Assembly: GCF_001735805.1 (NCBI RefSeq)
Contig: NZ_CP017248.1
Span: 7,006,001-7,070,000, forward strand
Source: Streptomyces fodineus
GTDB taxonomy: Bacteria > Actinomycetota > Actinomycetes > Streptomycetales > Streptomycetaceae
Length of the DNA stretch: 64,000 nucleotides
Direction: 5' to 3'
This document shows positions 42,237 to 51,739 of this stretch, one piece after another; position 1 is the stretch's first letter; each line of letters begins with the position of its first letter. Under the pieces are notes generated by a model. The model worked only from the letters and a program-made list of their open reading frames with translations. It did not search any database and had not been told where the DNA came from. The position numbers and the translations under genes are program-made.

Positions 42237-43793
42237 TCAGCCCAAGTCACCCGCGGCGGTGAGCTCCGCCAGCCGGACCAGCGTCCGTACGGCAGAACCG
42301 GTGCCGCCCTTGGGCGTGTACCCGAACGGACCGCCCTCGTTGAACGCCGGCCCGGCGATGTCCAGGTGCGCCCACGTGATCCCCTCGCCCACGAACTCGC
42401 GCAGGAAGAGACCGGCGACCAGTCCGCCGCCCATCCGCTCGCCCATGTTCGCGATGTCGGCGACCTGGGACTCCATGCCCTTGCGCAGGTGCTCCGGCAG
42501 CGGCATCGGCCAGGCCGGCTCGCCGACCTCGTCCGCCGCCTCGTACACCGCGGAGCGGAACGCGTCGTCGTTGGCCATGACACCGAACGTCCGGTTGCCC
42601 AGCGCCAGCATCATCGCGCCGGTGAGGGTCGCCACGTCCACGATCGCGTCAGGCTTCTCCTGCGAGGCCGCCCACAGCGCGTCCGCGAGCACCAGCCGGC
42701 CTTCGGCGTCGGTGTTGAGGACCTCCACCGTCTTGCCGCTGTACATGCGCAGCACGTCACCCGGGCGCACGGCGGAGCCGGACGGCATGTTCTCGGCCAG
42801 CGCCAGCCAGCCGGTGACGCTGACCTCCAGGCCGAGGCGCGCCGCGGCGACGACGGCCGCGAACACGGCGGCGGCGCCGCTCATGTCGCACTTCATCGTC
42901 TCGTTGTGCCCGGCCGGCTTCAGCGAGATGCCGCCCGAGTCGTAGGTGATGCCCTTGCCGACGAAGGCGAGGTGCTTGGCCGCCTTCGGGTGCGTGTACG
43001 ACAGCTTCACCAGGCGCGGGGTGGCCGCCGAGCCGGCGCCGACGCCGAGGATGCCGCCGTAGCCGCCCTTGGCCAGCGCCTTGTCGTCGAGCACCTGCAC
43101 CTTGATGCCGTGCTCCTTGGCCGCGGCCTGCGCGATGCCGGCGAAGGAGGCGGGGGTCAGGTCGTTGGGCGGGGTGTTGATCAGGTCGCGGGCGCGGTTC
43201 AGCTCCTCGCAGACGGCGACGGCGCGGGCGACGGCCCCCTTGTGGGCGGTGTCGCGCGGCTTGCCGCCGAGCAGCGCGGCCTCGGCCAGCGGCGCCTTGC
43301 CGTTCTTGGCCTTGGCGTCCTTGCCGTTCTCCTTGTAGGCGTCGAACGAGTACGCGCCGAGCAGGATGCCCTCGCTGATCGCGCCGATGGCGCCGGGGCT
43401 GTCGACGGGCAGCGCGAACGCGGCCTTCTTCGAGCCGGCGAGCGCCCGGGCGGCCACGCCGGCGGCCTTGCGCAGCACCTCGGCGTCGTAGCCCTCGTCG
43501 CCCGCGTTCTCGCTCTTGGCGTCAGGCTCCTCGCCCAGGCCCACCGCCACCACGAGCGGTGCCTTGAAGCCGGCCGGAGCGGGCAGCTTCGTCAGCTCGC
43601 CCTCGGCACCCGAGGCGCCGAGGGTCTCCAGGACGCCGGCCAGCTTGCCGTCGTACGCCTTGTCCACGGCCTCGGCGCCCGGCGCTACCACGAGGTCCCC
43701 AGACCTGGATCCAGCGCTCTTGGCGACACCGATCACGATCGCGTCGGCCCGCAGGCCGGGCGCCGCGGAGGTGCTGAGAGTCAGAGCAGTCAC
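42237..43793 (-). CDS. pepA: Leucyl aminopeptidase
   Basis: 518 residues from GTG 43793 (VTALTLSTSAAPG). It removes N-terminal residues from peptides with two metal ions. The M17 signature NTDAEGRLVLADAL is present, with GKGITYDSGGISLK and MKCDMSGAAAV supplying metal ligands. N-terminal macro-like domain of normal size. Cytosolic. The neighbour lpd is on the same strand but a strong terminator lies between. Confidence 0.96.
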   Translation of the reverse strand: MTALTLSTSAAPGLRADAIVIGVAKSAGSRSGDLVVAPGAEAVDKAYDGKLAGVLETLGASGAEGELTKLPAPAGFKAPLVVAVGLGEEPDAKSENAGDEGYDAEVLRKAAGVAARALAGSKKAAFALPVDSPGAIGAISEGILLGAYSFDAYKENGKDAKAKNGKAPLAEAALLGGKPRDTAHKGAVARAVAVCEELNRARDLINTPPNDLTPASFAGIAQAAAKEHGIKVQVLDDKALAKGGYGGILGVGAGSAATPRLVKLSYTHPKAAKHLAFVGKGITYDSGGISLKPAGHNETMKCDMSGAAAVFAAVVAAARLGLEVSVTGWLALAENMPSGSAVRPGDVLRMYSGKTVEVLNTDAEGRLVLADALWAASQEKPDAIVDVATLTGAMMLALGNRTFGVMANDDAFRSAVYEAADEVGEPAWPMPLPEHLRKGMESQVADIANMGERMGGGLVAGLFLREFVGEGITWAHLDIAGPAFNEGGPFGYTPKGGTGSAVRTLVRLAELTAAGDLG

Positions 43794-44071
43794 GGTGGTG
43801 AAATCTCGCTTCCGATGTGAAGTTGCTGTGGCCGATGTGGGGTGGGTCGACCGGGCCCGAGAGCCGACCCTAGGTCCATGCCTGGGCGCAGGTGGCAACC
43901 GGGGCCTTCACCCTGTCGGCGAACACCCGGGACGAGACTACGCGCGTGTGCGCGTTCGCTCATTCCTGCGGGCGTTCACCTGTGCGTGGCGCGGTGGCCG
44001 TTTCCGCCTCCCGCGTGGCCGGGATGCGGCGATAGTCGTCGCGTTCCGGTGGGCCGTCCGTCCGCCGGCCT

Positions 44072-44647
44072 GTGGGGGAGGAACCCTTTCATGACTCACC
44101 GCAACTGCTGGGCACGACCACCTTCGGCACGGCGTACGCGGGGGAGCGTTCGGCGTGGGCGACACCGGGCGCACTGCAGTCGGCACTCACTTTGCACACG
44201 GGATACGCCCACAGGCCGTACGGGGATGTGGTGAGCGACCTGACGCGGCACCGTGCCTGGTACGGTACCCAGGGCGTCTTCCTGGGCCAAGTGAGCGCCG
44301 GAACCGAGGAGTTGGGCTGCTACGAGCGCCTCGCCGCCGTCGCCCGCGCCCTCGGCTGCGGCCCGCTCGTGCTGAACCACGGCACGCAGCCGCATCCCGC
44401 GTACGCGGCGCCGGCCGACCTCCTCGTCACCTTCGAGGGCCCCTGGGCGACGTACGGCCGTACACCCCCGCGGTCCCGCGCCGACCCGTCCGGGGTGCCC
44501 CAGGCCCACCTGGTGTACGGCGTCCCGGCCGGGGCGGACGTGGCCGGTGCGGTGCGGGAGCGGGGCGCCGCCGTGCACTGCGCGGTGCCCGGCGCGGGCG
44601 CTCACCTCTGGGGGACGCTGCCCATCGGGCTGGCCTCCGCCCGCTGA
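44072..44647 (+). pseudogene. Truncated or frameshifted spherulin-4-like protein
   Basis: The frame from GTG 44072 gives 191 residues. From about residue 38 it follows the spherulin-4 family (TGYAHRPYGDVVSDLTRHRAWYG, ARALGCGPLVLNHGTQPHPAY, LLVTFEGPWATYG). The usual first strands of the barrel, about 70 residues, are missing and replaced by an unrelated start. VFLGQVS stands where family members have an acidic residue (FLDQV or FLDEV). The best ribosome site, GGGGGAGGAA, points to ATG 44091, which is in another frame and stops after 47 codons. So it is likely a decayed gene, though a shortened functional form cannot be excluded. The 3' end overlaps the converging RDD gene. Confidence 0.6.
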
Positions 44648-45210
44648 AGGAGGCCCACGACCGAGGTACCGGCCAGCCGGTCGGCGAGGGAGCGGCGGCC
44701 GGGGAAGAGCACCGTCAGCGCGTTGACCAGGAACAGCACCACCGCGACCGCCCACACCAGCACCGAGAGCCCGAACTGCCCCTCGACCAGCAGCACACAG
44801 GCCAGCGCGTACACCGCGACGTCGACGGCGGTGGTGACGGCGGCCCGGCGCAGGGCGTGCCGGGACAGCCGCGGGGTGACCCGCAGGCCGAGCACGCCCT
44901 TGCCGAGGGTGCGGCCGAGCCAGGTGAGGCAGGCCCACTGGTAGAGGAAGGTGACGACGACGAGCGCGCCGAAGGCCTCCTCCACGTCCAGCACCACGTT
45001 GTCCCACAGGGACAGGCCGAGGTGCTCGGAGGCGCCGATGACGTCACCGCGCGAGGTGACGAGGTCGAAGCCGCCCTTGGTGGCCAGCTCCGGAACGTCG
45101 GTGACGAGCGCGCCGATCCGGTGGAAGGTGAGCACGGCGAGCAGCGAGGCCGCCGCCACCACCAGCGCGAAATCTATGAACCAGGCCATGGCACGGCGCA
45201 GTCTGAGCAC
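44602..45210 (-). CDS. RDD-family membrane protein
   Basis: 202 residues from GTG 45210 with GGGGGACATCC upstream. It starts MLRLRRAMAWFIDFALV, the RDD Arg and Asp positions, with four to five helices and the family motif TLGKGVLGLRVTPRLSRHA; it ends with RRSLADRLAGTSVVG. Probably a small membrane transporter or accessory protein. Its last 46 bases are antisense to the spherulin-like frame. Confidence 0.88.
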   Translation of the reverse strand: MLRLRRAMAWFIDFALVVAAASLLAVLTFHRIGALVTDVPELATKGGFDLVTSRGDVIGASEHLGLSLWDNVVLDVEEAFGALVVVTFLYQWACLTWLGRTLGKGVLGLRVTPRLSRHALRRAAVTTAVDVAVYALACVLLVEGQFGLSVLVWAVAVVLFLVNALTVLFPGRRSLADRLAGTSVVGLLQRAEASPMGSVPQR

Positions 45211-45258
45211 GGATGTCCCCCGAATGACAGCTTCCTTGTCCGTGTACGGCCCAGAAGT

Positions 45259-46044
45259 TTAACGGCCCAGGGAAAGCGCCACGAGCGCGGTTGTCGCCGC
45301 TGTTTCCGCCAAGGCGCCGAAGACGTCCCCGGTGACACCGCCGAAGCGGCTCACACAGCGGCGCAGCAGGACTTCGGCCGCGGCCAGGGCCAGCAGCACC
45401 GCGGTCGCCGCGCGCACGGCGTCGTACGGGCCCAGGGCCGTCCCCCAGGCCGCCGAACCGACCGTGAACGCCGCCGTGACCGCCAGCGCCCCCGGTACCG
45501 GCACCACCCCCGCCACCGCCGCGCCCAGCCCCTCCGGGCGGGCGGCCGGCACGCCGGTCCTCGCGGCCAGGGTGAGGGCGAGGCGGGCGGCGACCGCCGA
45601 GACGACGGCCGCCAGCGCACCCCGCGCCCAGGAGGCGCCGTACAGCTGTGCCAGCGCGGCGACCTGGGCGAGCACCACCAGGACCAGGGTGAGCACCCCG
45701 AACGGCCCGATGTCCGACTGCTTCATGATCCGCAGCGCGTCCTCCGCGGGCTTGCCGCTGCCCAGCCCGTCGGCGGTGTCGGCGAGTCCGTCGAGGTGCA
45801 GCCCGCGGGTCAGGGCGGCGGGTACGGCGGCCGAGGCGACGGCGGCGAGCAGCGGGCCGGCGCCCAGGAAGAGCAGCACCAGCCCCAGACCGGCCGCGCA
45901 GCCGCCGACGGCCAGCCCGGCGACGGGGGCGTTCAGCATGCCGCCGCGTGCCGCCCGGCGGTCCCAGCGGTGCACCCGTACGGGCAGCACGGTGAGGGTG
46001 CCGAAGGCGAAGCGGAGGCCGTCGTAAGGGGAGGACTTGGGCAC
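45259..46044 (-). CDS. cobS: Adenosylcobinamide-GDP ribazoletransferase (cobalamin synthase)
   Basis: 261 residues from GTG 46044. The family signature is LTRGLHLDGLADTADGLG, followed by MKQSDIGPFGVL; six or so hydrophobic helices follow. It joins adenosylcobinamide-GDP with alpha-ribazole in the last assembly step of adenosylcobalamin at the membrane. The partners CobT (49.5-50.5 kb) and the CobU-type protein (51.7-52.9 kb) are in the same window on the same strand. Confidence 0.96.
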   Translation of the reverse strand: MPKSSPYDGLRFAFGTLTVLPVRVHRWDRRAARGGMLNAPVAGLAVGGCAAGLGLVLLFLGAGPLLAAVASAAVPAALTRGLHLDGLADTADGLGSGKPAEDALRIMKQSDIGPFGVLTLVLVVLAQVAALAQLYGASWARGALAAVVSAVAARLALTLAARTGVPAARPEGLGAAVAGVVPVPGALAVTAAFTVGSAAWGTALGPYDAVRAATAVLLALAAAEVLLRRCVSRFGGVTGDVFGALAETAATTALVALSLGR

Positions 46045-46104
46045 CGGCGAAGGTTACCCGGCGGTTGCGGAGCCGCCTGCGGTGCCCGGGGATATGGTGC
46101 GCAT

Positions 46105-46869
46105 ATGGGGCACTGGTGGCTACGGAACATCGTCGAACCGGGCAAGCTCCCGCTGCTGCTCGCCCTCGCGGCCTTCGTGCTCACCTTCGTGGTCACCCGG
46201 GTCATCACGCGGCTGATCCGGGCCGGCAAGGGCCCGTTCGGCAACGTCAAGGCGGGCGGGCTGCACATCCACCACGTCGTGCCCGGGGTCGTCCTCACCG
46301 TCGTCGGCGGATTCGGCGCGGTCGCCAGCGACCGGCACGGGGCGGGCGGTGCCATCGCCGCCGTGGTGTTCGGGATGGGTGCCGGGCTGGTGCTGGACGA
46401 GTTCGCGCTGATCCTGCATCTGGACGACGTCTACTGGAGCGAGGAGGGCCGCAAGAGCGTCGAGGTCGTCGTGCTCACCGCCGCGCTCGGCGGGCTGCTG
46501 CTCGCCGGGTTCTCCCCGTTCGGCGTCAACGACCTCACCCAGCAGGAGTTGCAGAACCGCGGCAGCGCCCTCACCACCATCGCCATGAACTTCCTCTTCG
46601 CGCTCATCGCCCTGAGCAAGGGCAAGGCGCGCATCGCGGTCTTCGGGGCGATCGTGCCGCTGGTCGCGCTGGTCGGCGCCGTCCGGCTGGCCCGCCCCGA
46701 CTCGCCGTGGGCCCGCCGCTTCTACGGCCGCCGCCCCCGCGCCCGCGCCAAGGCGGTCCTGCGCGCCTACCGTCACGACCGGCGGTGGGCGCGGCCGCGT
46801 CGAACCTTTCAGGATTTGATCGGGGGCAGGCCCGATCCGCGTTCGGGCCGGCTGCCGGATCGTCGCTGA
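46105..46869 (+). CDS. Integral membrane protein with HIHH motif
   Basis: 254 residues. Six or so helices; between the first two lies the motif GGLHIHHVVPG, with three His residues that could bind a metal, and later DEFALILHLDDVYW. The C-terminus is basic. I do not know a named family or function. It is the only plus-strand gene between cobS and the lipid synthase, and its last 61 bases overlap the converging rhomboid-like gene. Confidence 0.8.
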   Translation: MGHWWLRNIVEPGKLPLLLALAAFVLTFVVTRVITRLIRAGKGPFGNVKAGGLHIHHVVPGVVLTVVGGFGAVASDRHGAGGAIAAVVFGMGAGLVLDEFALILHLDDVYWSEEGRKSVEVVVLTAALGGLLLAGFSPFGVNDLTQQELQNRGSALTTIAMNFLFALIALSKGKARIAVFGAIVPLVALVGAVRLARPDSPWARRFYGRRPRARAKAVLRAYRHDRRWARPRRTFQDLIGGRPDPRSGRLPDRR

Positions 46870-47573
46870 TGTCGCCGGACCCGCCGGCCGTAGGTCCGCA
46901 GCGGCTTCAGGCGCAGCCGGTGCCGGTGGCGATGCCGCACCGCCACGAGCAGGCACATCATCCCCACCGCCATCAGCGCGGCCAGATGTTCCTTGCCCGC
47001 CAGGTTCTCCTTGATCAGCACTTCCGCGACCATCGCCACGGTCACCGCCCCGGCCGTCAGATAGGCGCCGTACCGCCAGGCGACGAACACGGCGAGCCCC
47101 ACCACGGCCGCCGACGGGCCGGTGTCCACCACCTGCGCGTACGTCCACGGCAGCCCGAACGGGGCGTGTGCGCCCAGCGAGATGCCGATGCGCGCGTACA
47201 GGGTGCCGGCGAGCGTGGCGACGTACGCGATGACCAGCGTCCGCCACCAGCCGATGCACACCTCGGAGATCCCGAACACCAGCAGGATCTGCACCAGGGC
47301 GCCCCACACCGGCAGATCCAGCGCCGGGACGAACAGCGACAGGGGAGTGCGCAGCAGGGCCAGCCACAGCGGGTCCTCGGCCCGTACGGCGCCCACGTTC
47401 TGCACGAACTGATAGCCCCACGCCCGGTTCTGCACGTACTGCAGAAGGGACGTCAGACACACCGCCGCGACCGTCATCGGCACCACCCGCAGGTGCCGCT
47501 TCAGCAGGGTCTCCCGTACGGTGACGTACAGCAGCCCCCACTCCTCACGGGCCCAGCGGGCCGGCGTGCTCAT
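46809..47573 (-). CDS. Rhomboid-like membrane protein
   Basis: 254 residues from ATG 47573 with GAGGAACG upstream. Six helices; VDTGPSAAVVGLAVF resembles the GxSxx active-site loop of rhomboids (GASG), and KEHLAALMAVGM holds a His in the place of the second catalytic residue. The His/Arg-rich C-terminus (RHRHRHRLRLK) is cytosolic. I take it as a rhomboid-like protein of the actinobacterial subfamily; protease activity is uncertain. It follows the lipid synthase gene by 10 bases, so the two should be co-expressed. Confidence 0.75.
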   Translation of the reverse strand: MSTPARWAREEWGLLYVTVRETLLKRHLRVVPMTVAAVCLTSLLQYVQNRAWGYQFVQNVGAVRAEDPLWLALLRTPLSLFVPALDLPVWGALVQILLVFGISEVCIGWWRTLVIAYVATLAGTLYARIGISLGAHAPFGLPWTYAQVVDTGPSAAVVGLAVFVAWRYGAYLTAGAVTVAMVAEVLIKENLAGKEHLAALMAVGMMCLLVAVRHRHRHRLRLKPLRTYGRRVRRHQRRSGSRPERGSGLPPIKS

Positions 47574-47583
47574 CAAGCGTTCC

Positions 47584-49377
47584 TCATCGGTGCGTGTCCA
47601 GGTGTCTGCGGTGCAGCCACTTCGGCAGTCCCGGCGCCTCCAGGAAGCCCTCCGCGCGGGCCGAGGCGAGGCCGATGCGCAGTAGGTCCGCGCTCTTCTC
47701 GAAGAGCAGGAACCGCGGCTCCCAGATGGGCCGGTACTTGGCGTTGGCGCGGTACAGCGACTCGATCTGCCACCAGCGGGAGAAGAAGCTGAGCAGCGAC
47801 CGCCACAGCCTCAGCACCGGTCCGGCACCGAGGCGGGCGCCACGTTCGAAGACCGAACGGAACATCGCGAAGTTGAGTGACACCTGGGTGATCTCGATCT
47901 CGCCGGCCCGCCGCAGCAACTCGATGACCATGAACTCCATCAGCCCGTTGTCGGAGTGCCGGTCGCGGCGCATCAGGTCCAGGGACAGCCCGTGCGGCCC
48001 CCACGGCACGAAGGACAGCAGCGCCCGCAGCTCCCCCTCGGCGTCGGTGCACTCCAGCATCACGCACCGCCCGTCGTCGGGGTCCCCGAGCCGGCCGAGC
48101 GCCATGCTGAAGCCGCGCTCCGTCGCCCCGTCCCGCCAGTCGTCCGCACGCGCGAGGAGATACGCCATCTCCTGCGCCGGGATGTCCTCGTGCCGCCGGA
48201 TCCGCACCTCGTACCCGGCCCGTTTCACCCGGTTGTACGCCTGCCGGACCGTCCGCATCGCCCGGCCCTCCAGGGTGAAGTCGGCGATCTCCACGATCGC
48301 CTCGTCGCCGAGTTCGAGCGCGTCCAGGCCGTGCCGGGCATAGATCGTCCCGGCCTCCTCGCTCGCCCCCATCACCGCCGGGATCCAGCCGTGCGCCCGC
48401 GCCTGGGCCAGCCACGGCGCGATCGCGCCCGGCCACGCCTCCGGGTCCCCGAGCGGATCCCCGGAGGCCAGGCTCACCCCGCCGACCACCCGGTAGGCGA
48501 CGGCCGCCTTGCCCGTCGGCGACCACACCACGCTCTTCTCCCGGCGCAGCGCGAAGTAGCCCAGCGAGTCCCGCTCACCGTGCCGGTCCAGCAGGGTCCG
48601 CAGCTGTTTCTCGTCGTCCTCGGTGAGGGGGTCGACGGCACGCCGGGAGCGGAAGGCTGCGTAGAACACGGCGAGGACGAGCGCCGTGCTGAGCACGTTG
48701 ATCGCGACGTTGGCCCAGTTCGGTGGGTCGATCCCGGGGAAGCGGGACTCGTCGGCGGCCACCGACACCAGGCGCAGGGTGCCGTAGTGCCAGCGCTCCA
48801 AGGCCGAACTGGCCGTGTCCGGCGCCTGGTTGGTGACCGTCACCAGCAGCCCGGCCAGCAGGCTCGCCAGCAGTCCGCCACCGACGGCGACCGTCGCCGC
48901 GAGCCGGGGGTTGGACCGGTCGCCCTTGGCGTAGAACTCCCGGCGGCCCACCAGCAGCGCGCCGGTGAACGCGGCCGTGAGCACCAGCGAGATCCAGTTC
49001 TGCGGGTACCGCCGGATCTCCGGGAACGCCATGGCGAACGCGAACAGCGCGAGGAAGGGCCCACTGAGCACGAGGTTGAGAATCCAGGCGGCCCGCTTTC
49101 TGCGCCGCATCGTGATCGCCAGGAACCCGGTGAACACACCCGAGGCGAAGCCGGCCGTCAGCAGGTACGGCGTGAAGAAGTCGTCATGGTTGTGCCGGCG
49201 TACGTCCTGGCCGAGCGAGACCCAGACCGCGCTGAGGAAGTTGATGAAGGTGACGGTCCGCAGATACCAGACGGCGAAGGCGGCGGCCCGTCGGGAAGTC
49301 CCGGTGGACCGCCGCCCCTCCTCACCCGGGCGCCCCGGCTCGGCTTGCTGCGGCACGGCAATTCGGGCATCTCCCAT
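47584..49377 (-). CDS. MprF-like phosphatidylglycerol lysyltransferase (DUF2156)
   Basis: 597 residues. Six to seven N-terminal helices (about 35-235) and a C-terminal DUF2156 domain with the GNAT-like fold (YFALRREKSVVWSPTGKAAVAYRVVGG, FVPWGPHGLSLDLMRRD, FAMFRSVFERGARLG). The family moves an aminoacyl group from tRNA to phosphatidylglycerol and changes membrane charge, which protects against cationic peptides. No lysyl-tRNA synthetase domain is fused. The ATG has no ribosome site, but TATGAT sits eight bases upstream, which suggests a leaderless transcript. Confidence 0.9.
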   Translation of the reverse strand: MGDARIAVPQQAEPGRPGEEGRRSTGTSRRAAAFAVWYLRTVTFINFLSAVWVSLGQDVRRHNHDDFFTPYLLTAGFASGVFTGFLAITMRRRKRAAWILNLVLSGPFLALFAFAMAFPEIRRYPQNWISLVLTAAFTGALLVGRREFYAKGDRSNPRLAATVAVGGGLLASLLAGLLVTVTNQAPDTASSALERWHYGTLRLVSVAADESRFPGIDPPNWANVAINVLSTALVLAVFYAAFRSRRAVDPLTEDDEKQLRTLLDRHGERDSLGYFALRREKSVVWSPTGKAAVAYRVVGGVSLASGDPLGDPEAWPGAIAPWLAQARAHGWIPAVMGASEEAGTIYARHGLDALELGDEAIVEIADFTLEGRAMRTVRQAYNRVKRAGYEVRIRRHEDIPAQEMAYLLARADDWRDGATERGFSMALGRLGDPDDGRCVMLECTDAEGELRALLSFVPWGPHGLSLDLMRRDRHSDNGLMEFMVIELLRRAGEIEITQVSLNFAMFRSVFERGARLGAGPVLRLWRSLLSFFSRWWQIESLYRANAKYRPIWEPRFLLFEKSADLLRIGLASARAEGFLEAPGLPKWLHRRHLDTHR

Positions 49378-49461
49378 GGGTAGGGATCATATGGGCGCCG
49401 CCCGGGCCAACCGCACTTTTCCGGTCTGTGCGGGGTGCGTACGCTTTTGCGGCCGACCCGG

Positions 49462-50535
49462 CTACGCCTTCGTCTCCTTCGTCTCCTCCGGCTCCTTCTC
49501 CGGAAGCTCCGCGGCCAGCGCCGCCGCCGCCCGCACCACGGGCAGCGCCAGCAAGGCACCCGCGCCCTCGCCGACCCTCACCCCCTGCTCCAGCAGCGGC
49601 TCCAGGGCCATCCGGTCCAGCGCCTTCGCCTGCCCCGGCTCCCCGCTGTCGTGCCCGGCCAGCCACCAGTCCGGCGCCCGGAAGGCGACCCGCTGCGCGA
49701 CCAGCGCGCACGCCGCGGCCACGACCCCGTCGAGAATCACCGGCAGCTTCCGCACCGCGCACTGCAGCAGGAACCCGGTCATCGCCGCGAGGTCCGCCCC
49801 GCCCACGGTCGCCAGCAGTTGCAGCTGGTCGCCGAGCACCGGCCGCGCCCGCCTCAGCGCGTCCCGGATCGCCGCGCACTTGCGCATCCACGCCAGGTCG
49901 TCGATCGCGAGCCCGCCCCGCCCGGTCACCACCGACGCGTCGGTCCCGCACAGCGCGGCGATCAGTACCGCCGCGGCCGTGGTGCCGCCCACGCTGATGT
50001 CACCGAGCACCACCAGGTCCGTGCCCGAGTCGGCCTCCTCGTCGGCGACGGCGATGCCCGCGCGCAGTGCCGCCTCGGCCTCGTCCAGGGTGAGCGCGTC
50101 CTCGATGTCGATACGGCCACTGCCGCGCCGCACCCGGTGCCGTACGACGTCCTCCGGGAAGGCGTCCGGCGCGCAGTCCAGGGCCATGTCGACGATCCGT
50201 ACGGGTACCTCGAGCCGGCGCGCGAGCACGGACACCGGGCTCGCGCCCTCCAGTACCGCCCGCACCAGTTGCTCCGCGCTGCCCGCGGGACGGGCCGAGA
50301 CGCCCAGCTCGGCCACTCCGTGGTCACCGGCGAAAAGGATCACCCGCGGCCGTTCCAGGGCCCGTACCGGTACGGCACCCTGCGCGGCGGCCAGCCACTC
50401 GCCCAGCCCGTCGAGGCGGCCCAGCGCCCCGGGCGGCACGATCTGGCGCTCCCGCCGGGCCTCGGCGTCACGGCGCACGCCCCCGTCCGGGCGCTCGATC
50501 AGATCGGTGAAGTCGTCCAGATTAAGCCTGCTCAT
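49462..50535 (-). CDS. cobT: Nicotinate-nucleotide-dimethylbenzimidazole phosphoribosyltransferase
   Basis: 357 residues from ATG 50535. It makes alpha-ribazole phosphate, the lower ligand of cobalamin. Signatures are PPGALGRLDGLGEWLA, VILFAGDHGVAELGVSA, LGDISVGGTTAAA and the catalytic Glu in GVRVGEGAGALLALP. The C-terminal end is Glu/Lys-rich. Works with CobS and the CobU-type protein. Confidence 0.96.
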   Translation of the reverse strand: MSRLNLDDFTDLIERPDGGVRRDAEARRERQIVPPGALGRLDGLGEWLAAAQGAVPVRALERPRVILFAGDHGVAELGVSARPAGSAEQLVRAVLEGASPVSVLARRLEVPVRIVDMALDCAPDAFPEDVVRHRVRRGSGRIDIEDALTLDEAEAALRAGIAVADEEADSGTDLVVLGDISVGGTTAAAVLIAALCGTDASVVTGRGGLAIDDLAWMRKCAAIRDALRRARPVLGDQLQLLATVGGADLAAMTGFLLQCAVRKLPVILDGVVAAACALVAQRVAFRAPDWWLAGHDSGEPGQAKALDRMALEPLLEQGVRVGEGAGALLALPVVRAAAALAAELPEKEPEETKETKA

Positions 50536-50672
50536 TCGCCGAACAGTACCGCCAGAGAACGAACGCTTCGGCGTCACCGGGCCACCACACCCCCACGACA
50601 TCATTGCGCCCGGGATCGGCATCCCATACGTTCCGGTTTGCAGCGGAATGTCGACCTCCCAGGGAGCCACCC

Positions 50673-51674
50673 ATGTCGACCTCGCCCACCACGCCGGAGA
50701 CCCGCTCCCGCAGGGCCTTCCCCCAGCAGTCCTGCGACCCCTTCCTCGAGCCGCGTCGCGAGAACTGCCCCTGGTGCGGCTCCGCACGGCTGCGCACCCG
50801 GGTGCGGGCGAGCGACCCGCTGCGACACCGGCCGGGCACGTTCGCCGTCGACCAGTGCCGTGACTGTGCCCACGCCTTCCAGAACCCCCGGCTCACCGCG
50901 GAAGGCTTCGCCTTCTTCCACCGGGACGTCTACGAACGGGAGTTGGAGGAGTTCACCGGCCGCGTCCTGTCCGCCGCCGCGGTCCGCCGGCGGCACCGGG
51001 CCACCGCCCGCAAGCTGTCGGCGCTGGCCGAACCGGAGAGCTGGCTGGACGTCGGCACGGGCCACGCCGGCTTTCCCGAGGCGGCGAAGGAGTTCTTCCC
51101 CTACACCAGCTTCGACGGCCTGGACCCGACGGCCCGGGTGCAGCAGGCCCAGCTGGCGGAGCGGGTCGAGGAGGCCCACCTCGGCTACCTCGCCACCCCC
51201 GGAACGGCGGCCCGGCTGTACGCCCGCTACGACGTGGTCAGCATGTTCCGCCATGTGGAGCACACACCGGACCCGCGCGCCGAACTCCGCGCGGCCCTGA
51301 CGGTGCTGCGCCCCGGCGGACACCTCGTCGTGGAAGTCCCCGATCCGCGCTGCGTGTTCGCTGCGCTGCTCGGCAGATGGTGGCTGCCCTACGGCCAGCC
51401 CCGCCACCTCCACCTGCTGCCCCTGGCCAATCTGCGCGCGGAGCTGGAGACCCTGGGCTGCACGATCCTCGTCACGGACCGCCACGCCCCGCACATCCCC
51501 TACGACCTCTCGGGCGCCCTCACCCTGGCCTCGGCCCGCCGCCCCCTGCTCAGGCTCGCCACAGCGCCCCTGCAGCCCGCGGCGACGGCTCTGGACCACG
51601 TCCTGGCCCCACTGGCCCGCCGCACCCCGTTCTCCAACGCCTACAGAATCGTGGCCCGCAAGCCCGCCCGCTGA
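50673..51674 (+). CDS. Class I SAM-dependent methyltransferase with N-terminal Cys motif
   Basis: 333 residues; ATG 50673 follows AGGGAG. The N-terminal 75 residues have a CPWCGS ... CRDCAH pair that could bind zinc, as in sugar C-methyltransferase-like proteins. The SAM motif is WLDVGTGHAGFPEAAKEF, with LRPGGHLVVEVPDP later. The substrate is unknown. It lies on the opposite strand between cobT and the cobU-type gene. Confidence 0.85.
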   Translation: MSTSPTTPETRSRRAFPQQSCDPFLEPRRENCPWCGSARLRTRVRASDPLRHRPGTFAVDQCRDCAHAFQNPRLTAEGFAFFHRDVYERELEEFTGRVLSAAAVRRRHRATARKLSALAEPESWLDVGTGHAGFPEAAKEFFPYTSFDGLDPTARVQQAQLAERVEEAHLGYLATPGTAARLYARYDVVSMFRHVEHTPDPRAELRAALTVLRPGGHLVVEVPDPRCVFAALLGRWWLPYGQPRHLHLLPLANLRAELETLGCTILVTDRHAPHIPYDLSGALTLASARRPLLRLATAPLQPAATALDHVLAPLARRTPFSNAYRIVARKPAR

Positions 51675-51739
51675 CCGCGGGCGCGCGATGGGGTCGTACC
51701 GCGTGCCCGACCCCGGGCCCGCGGCGGCACCGGGGCCCC

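Noticed and set aside
44155..46869. 904-codon open frame
   Set aside because: Only its last 254 codons, from ATG 46105, form a plausible protein. The rest is Gly/Arg/Pro-rich and antisense to cobS and the RDD gene, as expected of a shadow frame in high-GC DNA.
45211..50672. Cobalamin riboswitch before the cob genes
   Set aside because: I looked for the conserved B12-box in the short spaces before cobS, cobT and the cobU-type gene and saw nothing that fits; the spaces are too short for a full riboswitch.
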